38,981 nucleotides of DNA from an uncultured Bacteroides sp. Lineage in GTDB: Bacteria; Bacteroidota; Bacteroidia; Bacteroidales; Bacteroidaceae. The position numbers and the translations under genes are program-made. Position 1 is the stretch's first letter. The number at the start of each line of letters is the position of its first letter. The notes beneath the pieces are model-generated. The model did no database searches. It was not told the DNA's origin and saw nothing but the letters and a program-made list of their open reading frames with translations. The stretch spans positions 1-38,981 of the forward strand of contig CAMTFK010000014.1 in assembly GCA_947071285.1 (NCBI GenBank), written 5' to 3'. This document shows positions 1 through 8,631 of the stretch, one piece after another.

Positions 1-38
1 GTTACTTTGCAACCGTACAAATTAAACCATTTTATAGT

Positions 39-545
39 ATGAAGAAAATAGGAATATTTTATGGTTCCTCAACGGGAACTACGCAAGGCATTGCCGAAAC
101 AATCGCTTCTAAACTTGGTGTCCCCGCATCTGATGTAATCGATGTCAGTAAGATGAATGCCGACATGGTGAAAGGATATGAAGCTCTGCTTTTAGGAACT
201 TCAACCTGGGGCGACGGTGAATTGCAGGACGACTGGTATGATGGCGTCAAAGTATTGAAGGATTCAGACCTGAAAGAAAAGACAATTGCCCTCTTCGGAT
301 GTGGCGATTCTGAGTCTTATTGTGATACTTTCTGCGACGGTATCGGTATCATATACGAAGACATCAAAGATTCCGGTTGTACCATCGTCGGTAAAGTGTC
401 TGCTAAAGATTATTCTTTCTCCTCTTCTATTGCAGTGATCGACGGCATGTTTGTCGGACTCGCTCTTGATGACATCAACGAAAGTGATAAGACGGAAGAG
501 CGTATCGACGCCTGGGTAAACGACATAAAAAATCACTTGGCATAA
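39..545 (+). CDS. fldA: Long-chain flavodoxin
   Basis: A 168-residue soluble electron-transfer protein that binds FMN and replaces ferredoxin as a low-potential carrier, typically under iron limitation. The N-terminus has the beta1 strand and phosphate-binding loop (GIFYGSSTGTT, residues about 5-15). The two isoalloxazine-stacking loops are LLGTSTWGDGELQDDW (about 51-66) and the LFGCGDSESYCDTFCDG segment (about 85-101). The insertion after the second loop makes it the long-chain type, and the length is normal for that group. It stands alone, followed by a terminator about 100 bases past its stop. A near-consensus promoter box (TACTTTGC, bases 3-10, one spacer base short of TAnnTTTG) lies just upstream. 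The family call is secure; the regulation is inferred. Confidence 0.95.
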   Translation: MKKIGIFYGSSTGTTQGIAETIASKLGVPASDVIDVSKMNADMVKGYEALLLGTSTWGDGELQDDWYDGVKVLKDSDLKEKTIALFGCGDSESYCDTFCDGIGIIYEDIKDSGCTIVGKVSAKDYSFSSSIAVIDGMFVGLALDDINESDKTEERIDAWVNDIKNHLA

Positions 546-603
546 CCTCTTTCATTTCATAGCCTTATAGTACTGTGAAAGAAAAGTACAGTGCACTTGA
601 TTT

Positions 604-677
604 TAACTTTGCATATGTTTAGTTAGTTGTTTTTTGTTAAGGATGCCTGCGGAAGAATCGTAGGCATTTTCTTTTTT
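604..677 (+). ncRNA. Possible small RNA unit: consensus -7 box then terminator
   Basis: Bases 604-611 read TAACTTTG, an exact match to the Bacteroides -7 consensus TAnnTTTG. About 55 bases later comes a hairpin with a T-rich tail. No -33 element is visible. The sequence between has no credible ORF. It could be a short transcript starting near 618, or merely the trailer of the flavodoxin mRNA with a chance -7 box. Confidence 0.25.
643..677 (+). terminator. Intrinsic terminator after flavodoxin
   Basis: The stem ATGCCTGC (643-650) pairs with GTAGGCAT (660-667), 8 pairs including one G-U, around a 9-base loop. It is followed by TTTCTTTTTT on the plus strand. No T tract follows on the minus strand, so it serves the plus-strand unit. 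Confidence 0.75.
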
Positions 678-689
678 ATTGTGACTCTA

Positions 690-2753
690 TCAGGCGTAAC
701 TGTGCATACCGCCAAGCAGATAATTCACTCCGAAATAAGTCATCAGCACAGTAAGGAAAGCCAGCACCATATAACAATGGAAAAAACGGGGTTGCCGGAA
801 TATAGCCAGAGATTGCCCGTGAAATGCGGCACCATAGATCATAAAAGTGATTAAGGCCCAGACTTCTTTCGGGTCCCAGGCCCAATAACGCCCCCAGGAA
901 ACATTAGCCCACACGGCACCTATAAAAATACCGGCCCCCAGACAAAAGACTGCCGGATAAAGCATCAGGCGGCTAAGCAGCATTAATTGTTTCACCCGGA
1001 TCTTTCGCCCGTCCGGAATCTCGTTGCCTACGTTCTCTTTTCTCCACCCCCCTATGCAAAATGCCAATAATCCGTTCAGCATCATAAATGCAAACAGGGC
1101 GTATGATATCATGATAAGAGAAACATGAATACTCAGCCACGGAGACAGCAACACCGGCATCAATGGAGTTATCTGAGGATTTTTCTGCCCAAGATAAGCC
1201 ACTAATAAAGCGAATCCCGAGAGAAGAAATCCGAAAGGTAACACAAACGAGAAACGTCGCCGAAACAGGCACGTCAGTAAAAGTGCGCATAGCGCCATGA
1301 ATTGCATCGTTTCATATCCATTGCTCAACGGAACGCGTCCACCAATATACCACCGCAAACTGTAACTGAAAAGTTGGCAGAAGAGTGACACATAAAGAGC
1401 GATAGTAAGAACAGGAATCAACTTGCCAGCCAAAGAACGCATGCTGCAATACAGCATGTAAAAGAATGCCAGCAGTCCCACCGCCAGATTGAACATGAAC
1501 ATCAGTTTACTGAACGGAATACGGTTATACAGCAATTCGGCACACACCTTTGTTTCAGATAAAGGCTTTACACTCCCATCTTCCGGCAAAGGGCGGATCA
1601 GTGTTCCGTTCCGAAGCATCAGTATCAATCCTACCTTTTCATCCGTTTCCATAATGGCCTTTTCCAACGAAGTCATTTTTTGATGAGGTTTCTGCCCGCC
1701 TTTCCAAAACTCCTGTAAACGATAGTTTTGTCCATCAAACAAGTCAGTAAGGCGGGCGTATGGAGACGACAGTTGAAGTAAATGACGGAGTTCCGCACTC
1801 TTTATATAGATCATCGGCTCATTCTGCCATACTTCCGGACGCAATAGCCAACCGCCAATCACTTGTTCGGGTGTCATGCCTCCATAAGAAGCGGTCCCGG
1901 TCAGTTTTAAAACAAAGTCACGTGCAAGCGTATTAAAAGGTACCACACGGTCGTGGTAAATCACTTGTTTGGAAACCAGACTATCCGCCTGTTTGCGTGC
2001 CAATGCAGGCAGACTTCTGTTTTCAGCCTGTACCGTTCCGCCCAGACCAACCAGCAGTAACACAAATACGCCTCCCTTTCTGAGCAACGGATGCCTGAGC
2101 AGCCTGCGAAACTCTCCCATACGGCTGGCAAGCATCCATAGCATAGAGATGCCCAGCATTATATATCCTGCATAAGTAACACATATCCCCCACGGGTCAT
2201 AGTTCACAGACAACCAACTGCCCTGTTCGTTTTCATCAAAAGAAGACTGATAAAAACGATACCCTTGACGGAAAAGAATACGGTTCATGGAAATAGGTTC
2301 CGCATCCTGGATATAACTGATATAATCAGCAGGTGCCTCTGTTCCCGGATAATACTTCACACGGAAACTGTCCAGACGCAATGCGAAAGGCAGTTCTACG
2401 ACCCGCTTGCTGTCCTGCTCTATGAAGCATCCCACCTCAGTGCCTACCGTGAGATGCATATATCCTTTCTTGCCACATAGATACGTAATCATGGCTCCCA
2501 TCAAGATTACAAGGAAGGAGCCATGCAACAACAATGTCGGGAGACGCCGCCACAATTGCCGCTTGACCAGCGCGGCAATCATCAAGGCAGCAAGTACTCC
2601 CCACAAACAACAAAACCAAATCGTGTGATAAACATACTTTTCTACAAACTCTGTCCCATATGCATGTTCCATAAATGTTACCGCAGCAAGCAAAGCTACA
2701 AGACAGATATATAAAATGACAAGAGAAGACTTAAAAGGACGCATAATCCTCAT
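690..2753 (-). CDS. ccsBA: Fused ResB-CcsA (CcsBA) cytochrome c heme ligation protein
   Basis: A polytopic inner-membrane protein that exports heme and attaches it to CXXCH motifs of periplasmic c-type cytochromes (system II). The N-terminal ResB-like part has transmembrane segments near residues 10-30, 40-60, 70-90 and 190-210 with a periplasmic domain. The C-terminal CcsA part carries the heme-handling WWD motif WANVSWGRYWAWDPKE and histidines in flanking helices (LSIHVSL, AAFHGQS, FFHCYM). At 687 residues it is a compact fusion. It is the last gene of the minus-strand operon and overlaps the Rid-like gene by 23 bases, or by 14 if the second Met at 2744 is used, so translation is probably coupled. 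Its likely clients are the di-heme and mono-heme lipoproteins upstream. A second, split ResB/CcsA pair is associated with nrfHA. Confidence 0.88.
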   Translation of the reverse strand: MRIMRPFKSSLVILYICLVALLAAVTFMEHAYGTEFVEKYVYHTIWFCCLWGVLAALMIAALVKRQLWRRLPTLLLHGSFLVILMGAMITYLCGKKGYMHLTVGTEVGCFIEQDSKRVVELPFALRLDSFRVKYYPGTEAPADYISYIQDAEPISMNRILFRQGYRFYQSSFDENEQGSWLSVNYDPWGICVTYAGYIMLGISMLWMLASRMGEFRRLLRHPLLRKGGVFVLLLVGLGGTVQAENRSLPALARKQADSLVSKQVIYHDRVVPFNTLARDFVLKLTGTASYGGMTPEQVIGGWLLRPEVWQNEPMIYIKSAELRHLLQLSSPYARLTDLFDGQNYRLQEFWKGGQKPHQKMTSLEKAIMETDEKVGLILMLRNGTLIRPLPEDGSVKPLSETKVCAELLYNRIPFSKLMFMFNLAVGLLAFFYMLYCSMRSLAGKLIPVLTIALYVSLFCQLFSYSLRWYIGGRVPLSNGYETMQFMALCALLLTCLFRRRFSFVLPFGFLLSGFALLVAYLGQKNPQITPLMPVLLSPWLSIHVSLIMISYALFAFMMLNGLLAFCIGGWRKENVGNEIPDGRKIRVKQLMLLSRLMLYPAVFCLGAGIFIGAVWANVSWGRYWAWDPKEVWALITFMIYGAAFHGQSLAIFRQPRFFHCYMVLAFLTVLMTYFGVNYLLGGMHSYA

Positions 2754-3891
2754 TCTTCAAAGACTTGACACCCATGCACTCCATTTCTATCAGCCACCCC
2801 GGACGGCATACGGGTGCATGTACAAAGACTTTAGGAGTATCAGAAAAACGCTTGTCATACATCTTTTTCACAACCGTATAATCTGCAATGTCACGCAGAT
2901 AAACAATCATGTGCCCCAAATCATCAAACGTGCAGTCTGCTTCTTTCAGCAAAGTTTCCACATTTTCCCACATCCGTTCAGCCTGCTTGCGGATGTCTCC
3001 GGGATGCACCACCTCACCTTTATTATTAATGCTTGCCGTACCGGAAATAAATACCTGACGGCGGTCACCGTAATCCACATAGGTGCCGCGTTCAAAACTG
3101 ACACCGTATTCATAGGTAGGATTCAGATGTGTAGGAGCATAAAGAAAGTGAATTTGTTCCGTTTTCAAACCAGCCACAGCGTATGTATCCATTTGTACAA
3201 ACACTTTCGGGTCTGCATGGCGCCCGCCGATACCTGTACTGGAAATATAATGTGTCTTTTCTGTCAGATTCTGGGTGACAAAGACTTCGTTACGTGCCTT
3301 TACCACACCGGCATAATTCACATCTACGTTTTGTACGAAGAACCAGGTGCGGATACAGTCGTTTGCCAATGTGCAGCCTTGTTCCATAAGTTGCATCACG
3401 TAATCGTTCAGCAGCAAACGGGTCTGATATTCTGAGCTTGCGGCACGATTGAAAGCACTGCCTCCCCAGAATTGACGGTAGGCCCCATGCTTCACTTCAA
3501 ATAGTCCATTGTGCAATACTCGCGTCTGCACATTGGTTTGTAAATAAACCCACAAAGCTATTTTTGTTCCATCCAAAGGAGGCTGCTCCACAATGGAAAG
3601 GGCACAATCGGAACTCTCGGTAATAAGAGCCAGCAAAATGTCCGCCTGATTGGCTGCATCACTTAAAAAGCAACGTTTAAATACGGCTACAGCACCTTTT
3701 AGTTCACCTGCCAACAAATCGTTGTAGGCATCGGCTACCGCATTCAATTGTTGTTCATAAGTATCTTCGGGCCGGGTAGAATGAATCATCACATGATACT
3801 CTGAAACCCCTTGCTCTACCTCATATTTAAAAATCTCGGTCAATGTATTCTCTGATTGGTTAATTCGTTGTTTATTGTTGTTCATATCCAA
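2731..3891 (-). CDS. Rid (YjgF/UK114)/chorismatase-like protein
   Basis: A 386-residue protein without signal peptide or membrane segment, so probably cytoplasmic. The C-terminal 130 residues look like a Rid-family domain: VFISGTASINNKGEVVHPGDIRKQ, then DLGHMIVYLRDIADY, then PVCRPGWLIEMECMGV near the end, matching the CRP/xxEIE-type end of the FkbO/Hyg5 chorismatase branch. The N-terminal half is divergent and may be a degenerate second Rid-like domain. Rid proteins hydrolyse reactive enamines/imines; chorismatases cleave chorismate. I cannot tell from sequence which applies, or whether it has lost activity. It sits 6 bases after the heme c lipoprotein gene and overlaps the cytochrome c synthase gene, so it is firmly inside this heme-protein operon, which is odd for a cytoplasmic enzyme. 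Confidence 0.72.
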   Translation of the reverse strand: MDMNNNKQRINQSENTLTEIFKYEVEQGVSEYHVMIHSTRPEDTYEQQLNAVADAYNDLLAGELKGAVAVFKRCFLSDAANQADILLALITESSDCALSIVEQPPLDGTKIALWVYLQTNVQTRVLHNGLFEVKHGAYRQFWGGSAFNRAASSEYQTRLLLNDYVMQLMEQGCTLANDCIRTWFFVQNVDVNYAGVVKARNEVFVTQNLTEKTHYISSTGIGGRHADPKVFVQMDTYAVAGLKTEQIHFLYAPTHLNPTYEYGVSFERGTYVDYGDRRQVFISGTASINNKGEVVHPGDIRKQAERMWENVETLLKEADCTFDDLGHMIVYLRDIADYTVVKKMYDKRFSDTPKVFVHAPVCRPGWLIEMECMGVKSLKNEDYASF

Positions 3892-3897
3892 TATAAA

Positions 3898-4638
3898 TTA
3901 CTTGTTGTTCAAAAAAGCACCGTCATTAATCCAGTCATCTATCAGTTTCAAAGATAGCTGCTCTTTTTCAGAAAACAAATCCAAATGGTGCATATTCGTA
4001 TCGCCATCTCTGTTTAAAACCAGATGCAAAAAACTTTCTTCTGCTTTGCCGGGCTTCACCAACAGTATATCACTGTTTTTATGGGCAGGTTGATTGACCA
4101 TCGCATCATAACTTTTGCCTGCCGTCAGAAATAAATTACCTGATGCAGAACCAGTCTCACCATGACACATCGTACATTTCTTATCAAACACCTGAGACTG
4201 AATAGTGCTGTACATGCCGACATCCAATGTACCGGCATTTATCATGATGGTATCTGTTACAGCAGCAAGCTCCTCGCTTTCTATCGTATGAAAGTCAACG
4301 ACACACTCTCTCAGGCGATTGACAACACATAATTTCAAGGCTGTCACCTCATCACCGATGCCGCCGAGTGTCATCACAATCTCACTTCCATCGGCCACAT
4401 TGACGGGCAGTGACTTCGTGATAACTGCATACTCACTCTTATCATTGAAGCCTGCCACAACCACACTGTATCCGTCTGCCCAATTGCTGAGTCCACTGAA
4501 ACGGCCTGTCAACTTCAAGGCGCGTCCTCCGCGTGCTATATCGACCTTCTGTTCATAGATTCTTCCGTCATCACACGAACAAAAACAAACCGTCATCCAG
4601 ATAGCAGCAAAGAATAATATATAGTTTTTCATAACCAC
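3898..4638 (-). CDS. Mono-heme c-type cytochrome lipoprotein
   Basis: A 246-residue predicted lipoprotein. The signal peptide ends in a lipobox-like FCSC with the lipidated Cys near residue 22, followed by DD. One heme-binding motif CTMCH lies at residues 155-159, and a possible distal Met ligand lies in TNMHHLDLF further on. The segment from VFDKKC to DDWINDGA resembles single-heme domains in Bacteroidota envelope cytochromes. The first 130 residues form a beta-rich domain I do not recognise. It lies 14 bases downstream of the OprP-like porin gene and 6 bases upstream of the Rid-like gene. Its probable role is electron transfer to or from the di-heme protein encoded two genes upstream. The alternative start is the Met at residue 3. 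Confidence 0.78.
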   Translation of the reverse strand: MVMKNYILFFAAIWMTVCFCSCDDGRIYEQKVDIARGGRALKLTGRFSGLSNWADGYSVVVAGFNDKSEYAVITKSLPVNVADGSEIVMTLGGIGDEVTALKLCVVNRLRECVVDFHTIESEELAAVTDTIMINAGTLDVGMYSTIQSQVFDKKCTMCHGETGSASGNLFLTAGKSYDAMVNQPAHKNSDILLVKPGKAEESFLHLVLNRDGDTNMHHLDLFSEKEQLSLKLIDDWINDGAFLNNK

Positions 4639-4652
4639 TCTCTTTCGTTTTT

Positions 4653-5864
4653 TTAGAAAGTATATTGCAGCATTACTGTTGCAGAATGAGTTGCCAAACC
4701 TAAATTATCGTTATCACGGTCGAGCTGCGTTTCATGACCTGTACGGGCAATGTACTGGTACATAGCCTGCAATTTCAGGTTACAACCCTTAAAGAAATAA
4801 TTCATACCTACTGCCGGCATGTTCAGAAATCCGTCATCACTTGTACCGTTACGGTTGAAGAAGTCATAACGCAAGGCAGCCTGCAAGCAGGGAGCAACAA
4901 AGTAACCGCCTTGCACATAACCACCAAGGTAGTTGTAAGATTCATTAATTTTCTGGCGGTCAGTGAAGCCTACATTCATATAGTATGCTTCGGCAGCCAG
5001 ATAGAGCTTATTCTTCAACATGGCAAATTCCAATCCTACACGGCTATCGTTGGTACTTTCATTCTCACTTTCCACATTAATGGAAGCTGACACACCGAAC
5101 ATGATTTTATCTTCCTTCAAACGGTTGGGGTTACCCTGAGTAGATGGCATCACACCTTTAGGCATGTAAGTGAAACGTCCTGCATACAGCAAAGAAGGGA
5201 TGTGCCAATCGTCACTCATCGTTTTTGTAGCCGTGTTCACAGCAGCACCGGTACCATTGAACAGGCCCACTTCATAACCAAACTTGTCAGCCAGCAATCC
5301 GTGAATTTCGACACCCAAATCAAAGCCTGTACCGATATTGGGAGTTACTGCATTCAGGGAGTAAGGCAGAATGACGGAAGAAGTCAACGAAACGGGCAAC
5401 TGCGGCAATAATGTTTCGCCCAACGTTGTCAGATAAGCATGTGCAAAGGGAGTCTTGAACTTACCGACACGCACTGCAAATTGTTTTTTGAATTGCACAT
5501 CGAACCATGCTTGCTGAAGCAATGCACCACCACTGGCAGCCGCATTGATAGAAAGGTTGAAAGCTACTTTGCCAAATGCCTTACCAGTGAAACCCAGCAC
5601 GGCATAAGGGATAGAAAAGCCGGAGTTGGCTATATTGTCCTGGTTGTATGCCTTATCCAGACCTTCATCGTCGTACCAATTGAAATTAGCACAGGTCTGT
5701 ACCAGCAGATAGGGTTTGAATACAAAGTCACCCTTCTTTGTCTCGATAGTAAATCCCTCTCTTCCGGCAAGTGAAACCACACCGTTTTCAGTATCTTCTT
5801 CATGCTGTGCCATAGCAGCCAACGAAAGGGAGGCCATTACAACCATTAAAATTAATTTCTTCAT
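4653..5864 (-). CDS. OprP/OprO-like outer-membrane porin
   Basis: A 403-residue protein with a signal peptidase I leader (cleavage after AMA, near residue 19), alternating amphipathic strands and a terminal Phe (LQYTF), as expected for an outer-membrane beta barrel. The segments VRVGKFKTPFAHAYLTT and GTGFDLGVEIHG and the overall layout fit the phosphate-selective porin O/P superfamily. That superfamily is broad and does not imply phosphate as substrate. It lies 47 bases after the di-heme gene and 14 bases before the heme c lipoprotein gene. A copy of the CGAACAATA motif found in front of the operon lies upstream of its start (5893-5901, minus strand). Confidence 0.8.
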   Translation of the reverse strand: MKKLILMVVMASLSLAAMAQHEEDTENGVVSLAGREGFTIETKKGDFVFKPYLLVQTCANFNWYDDEGLDKAYNQDNIANSGFSIPYAVLGFTGKAFGKVAFNLSINAAASGGALLQQAWFDVQFKKQFAVRVGKFKTPFAHAYLTTLGETLLPQLPVSLTSSVILPYSLNAVTPNIGTGFDLGVEIHGLLADKFGYEVGLFNGTGAAVNTATKTMSDDWHIPSLLYAGRFTYMPKGVMPSTQGNPNRLKEDKIMFGVSASINVESENESTNDSRVGLEFAMLKNKLYLAAEAYYMNVGFTDRQKINESYNYLGGYVQGGYFVAPCLQAALRYDFFNRNGTSDDGFLNMPAVGMNYFFKGCNLKLQAMYQYIARTGHETQLDRDNDNLGLATHSATVMLQYTF

Positions 5865-5911
5865 AATTGCTTATTATAATACTTATTGGTTTTATTGTTC
5901 GTTATTCGTTT

Positions 5912-7345
5912 TTACAGTGATTTTAAAAATGCGACCATAGCATCACGGTCTTCTTTGCTCATCTTCTTGAAAAGATTCTTAGATGCTTCACCTTCGCCAC
6001 CGTGCCACATGATAGCTTCCACAAAGTTGCGGGCACGTCCGTCGTGCAGGAAGTAAGTATGACCGTTCACGGTTTCTTGCAGTCCGATGCCCCAAAGCGG
6101 AGTAGTGCGCCATTCGTTGCCGCGGGCCAGACCACTTACATAGTTGTCATTCAATCCTACGCCCATGATTTCAGAACCCATGTCATGAAGCAGATAGTCG
6201 GAATAAGGATGAATTGTCTGGCTGCCCAACCACGGAAGACGAGTTCCATTCAACAAGACAGAACCGCGTGGTTTGGTATGCAGAGTGGTGACGTGACAGA
6301 GATGGCATTTAGCCTTATAAAAGTTCTGTTCCCCTCGCTTCACCTGTTCATCATTTATATTGCGACGAGCCGGAACGCTGAGACTCTGCATGTAGAGGTC
6401 TACGTTTTCCATTTCCTCCGTCGAAACTTCAAGCTGGGCATAAGAAAGTCCCATCATGCTGCCCTGGTTCACTTGTGCCTGTCCTTCGCAGATTTCTTCG
6501 GGATAACGACTATTGGTGACACCCATATCGCTGGAGAAACCAAGCTCTACCGTCAGGTCGGCATGCTGCGCCTTGTTACCGGACAAACCTAAACTTCTCA
6601 CTCCTCTCTCCATGATATAGTTGCAACGACCGCTGATGCCATACTCGGGATAATTACTCTTTGCAGCAAGAGCTTCTATTTCAACAGGGTCGAGGGCCAT
6701 CATCTGTCCCATACCTACGTGACGTAAAGGAATACGCACTGTACAGAACAAGTCTTCAGGTTTGATACTATCCGCATACCATTCATAAATGGAATAATTA
6801 GGTTTACAGAGTTCATACTTCTCACCATCAGGGAACTGGAAAGTCTCGTATGTATATTCTACTTTCAGCTTTCCTTCCGGCTTCACACCATAAATTGCCT
6901 GATCGTGGAGCACACGTCCATAATCCTGGAAGAAAGAGCCGTTCTTACGGCTAATATAAACCAACATAGACGAAAAGCCGGAACTGCCGGAACCACCTTC
7001 ACTCCATAAGGTAGGTTGCGTACGTCCTGCATTGCGGTGACAGCTACCGCAAGAATAACCGGCATAAACCGGTCCCAATCCACCACCTATTCCGCTGCTA
7101 CTGGTGCGATTGTCATCATACAATTTATCGCCACGGGTAAAACGTTTGTCGTATTCTCCCGTTATCCAGTCGGCAGACCTGTCATAAGCGAAAGAGGAGG
7201 TCAGGAAGTTGGTAGCAGTACCAGCCGAAAGGGCAAACCCGGCAGGTACTTCTATATCATCCACATCAATTCCATCGTTTTCGCAGGCACACAGTACTAA
7301 GAGCGAGCAACATATTGGAAATGTGTATTTTAATAAGCCATTCAT
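5912..7345 (-). CDS. Di-heme c-type oxidoreductase (DUF1111 type), lipoprotein
   Basis: A 477-residue predicted envelope lipoprotein. I chose the Met at 7345 because it starts a clear lipoprotein signal (MNGLLKYTF through VLCAC, lipidated Cys 21); the longer frame to 7384 adds 13 residues before it that would spoil the signal. Two heme-binding motifs are visible: CGSCH (about residues 99-103) and CHLCH (about 347-351). The family is described as thiol oxidoreductase-like or di-heme peroxidase-related, with unproven activity. C-terminal conserved segments include GLARGNEWRTTPLWGIGL and FLHDGRARNFVEAIMWHGGE, which are typical of the family. It follows the imelysin gene after a 130-base spacer that holds a strong hairpin. 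Co-occurrence of this family with imelysin-like genes suggests a joint role in iron or redox chemistry at the envelope. Confidence 0.87.
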   Translation of the reverse strand: MNGLLKYTFPICCSLLVLCACENDGIDVDDIEVPAGFALSAGTATNFLTSSFAYDRSADWITGEYDKRFTRGDKLYDDNRTSSSGIGGGLGPVYAGYSCGSCHRNAGRTQPTLWSEGGSGSSGFSSMLVYISRKNGSFFQDYGRVLHDQAIYGVKPEGKLKVEYTYETFQFPDGEKYELCKPNYSIYEWYADSIKPEDLFCTVRIPLRHVGMGQMMALDPVEIEALAAKSNYPEYGISGRCNYIMERGVRSLGLSGNKAQHADLTVELGFSSDMGVTNSRYPEEICEGQAQVNQGSMMGLSYAQLEVSTEEMENVDLYMQSLSVPARRNINDEQVKRGEQNFYKAKCHLCHVTTLHTKPRGSVLLNGTRLPWLGSQTIHPYSDYLLHDMGSEIMGVGLNDNYVSGLARGNEWRTTPLWGIGLQETVNGHTYFLHDGRARNFVEAIMWHGGEGEASKNLFKKMSKEDRDAMVAFLKSL

Positions 7346-7404
7346 TCGTTCTTGAATTATTATTGCAAAATACGTAACTAACATTTATCTTTTTAACGCA
7401 GATG

Positions 7405-7449
7405 TTGCGGAAGCAGCAGAATATTCATTTTATCCTGCCGTTTCCGCAA
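7405..7449 (-). repeat. Strong intercistronic hairpin between imelysin and di-heme genes
   Basis: The arms 7405-7420 (TTGCGGAAGCAGCAGA) and 7434-7449 (CCTGCCGTTTCCGCAA) pair at 13 of 16 positions around a 13-base loop. No T tract follows on either strand, so it is not a canonical terminator. A smaller perfect hairpin (TCCTG, CAAA loop, CAGGA, 7459-7472) lies directly after the imelysin stop. Both could set relative mRNA levels within the operon by stabilising ends or pausing polymerase. Confidence 0.55.
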
Positions 7450-7475
7450 AATCTTATTTCCTGCAAACAGGAGTT

Positions 7476-8594
7476 TTACTGAACGGTACGAGCTTCACCG
7501 TCTTTGAATATCAGATATTCCAAAGTGTGGTAACCACGCAATGCCTGCGCACCGGCAATTTTATCATTGTCTTCATCATAGTCACCATCCCAATCCAAAT
7601 CAGAATAGTTACCGGAAGTCAGAATCTGTACGATACCATCCTGGTCGAGTGGCCAGCTATCCATATTGGGGTCAAGACCTTTGTCGGCAACAGGACCGAA
7701 AAGGAACGCTTCACTGGTTTCCCACGGTTCGCGGGCAGTGAGCCATGCTGTGGCACAAGCCTTGAAGTTAGCATTGCTGGGAGAAGTACGGAAAGTTTCA
7801 ACAGCATTGAAGAGAGCCTGATTTCCTGCTTTCAAGTCAGCATAGGTAGGCAATACAACCACATCCACATAATTCGCTACAACTTTTGACAATATGGTTT
7901 TATCAATACTCTCAATGCAACTCTTCAAACTTCCCTTGAGCACTTCCTCTAAAGTTGCACAAGCTTCCATAGCACTTACAGCTTCTTCGCTATTAATGTT
8001 GTTACGGAAAGGACTTGGGATAGCCCAGATAGCTGCTGCTGCATCATCAATAGCTTTTTTCACTTCTGTATCGAGAGAGGCATTTACTGCTGCTACTGCT
8101 TTTGAAAGAGATGACTCGCTAATAGTACCTGTACGTGTTCCGTAATAGGCATTACGAATGGAATAGATATTGTTACGATAGTCTTCACGAGAATGCCAGC
8201 TATACCATGATTCCACAGCATACAAAGCCTTTTCTTCATTATTATGTATGAAAAGGTCGTATGGGTCACCAATCTTGGCAGTACCTACTTCATTGGCAAT
8301 ATCGACACAACCGTCAATCAGTTGCTCAACACTCGTCAGAGCATCCTGATTCTTAAAGAAATTAGCATAACTGTCACCTTCGTTGTATTTCACTGCCCAG
8401 TCATCATAAAGAGCCGTGGCATCATTTACCAACAATTGCGCAACTACACGCATGTAATTTCCCCAACTACTTGCATTCTCTGGCGTGTAGTCCAGATTTT
8501 TAGCATCTACATCTGTGGTATCATCATCACTGCAAGCGGTAGCAGTGAACATCAAGCCCAAAGCCAGGGCCGACAAATAAAAAAACTTCTTCAT
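7476..8594 (-). CDS. Imelysin-like (M75 family) lipoprotein, circularly permuted
   Basis: A 372-residue predicted lipoprotein: MKKFF leader, lipobox TATAC with Cys 21, then SDDD. The all-helical body has the imelysin hallmarks WLTAREPWETSEAFLFGP, SWPLDQDGI and the GxHxxE motif as GYHTLE at residues 354-359, only 13 residues from the C-terminus. In canonical imelysins this block is in the first half. Here the segment that normally ends the protein (ESWYSWHSREDYRNNI and following, about residues 120-200) comes first, so the fold is circularly permuted, as described for imelysin-like structures from Bacteroides ovatus. The superfamily is implicated in iron uptake (EfeO, IrpA relatives) and is thought not to be a peptidase. 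It lies 37 bases downstream of the first porin gene. Confidence 0.88.
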   Translation of the reverse strand: MKKFFYLSALALGLMFTATACSDDDTTDVDAKNLDYTPENASSWGNYMRVVAQLLVNDATALYDDWAVKYNEGDSYANFFKNQDALTSVEQLIDGCVDIANEVGTAKIGDPYDLFIHNNEEKALYAVESWYSWHSREDYRNNIYSIRNAYYGTRTGTISESSLSKAVAAVNASLDTEVKKAIDDAAAAIWAIPSPFRNNINSEEAVSAMEACATLEEVLKGSLKSCIESIDKTILSKVVANYVDVVVLPTYADLKAGNQALFNAVETFRTSPSNANFKACATAWLTAREPWETSEAFLFGPVADKGLDPNMDSWPLDQDGIVQILTSGNYSDLDWDGDYDEDNDKIAGAQALRGYHTLEYLIFKDGEARTVQ

Positions 8595-8631
8595 ATTACT
8601 TAAACATTAAATTATAAAAACCTATCTAAGA

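Noticed and set aside
7476..8594. Imelysin gene truncated at its 3' end
   Set aside because: The GxHxxE motif near the C-terminus first suggested loss of the second domain, but that domain's hallmarks are present at the N-terminus, so permutation explains it.
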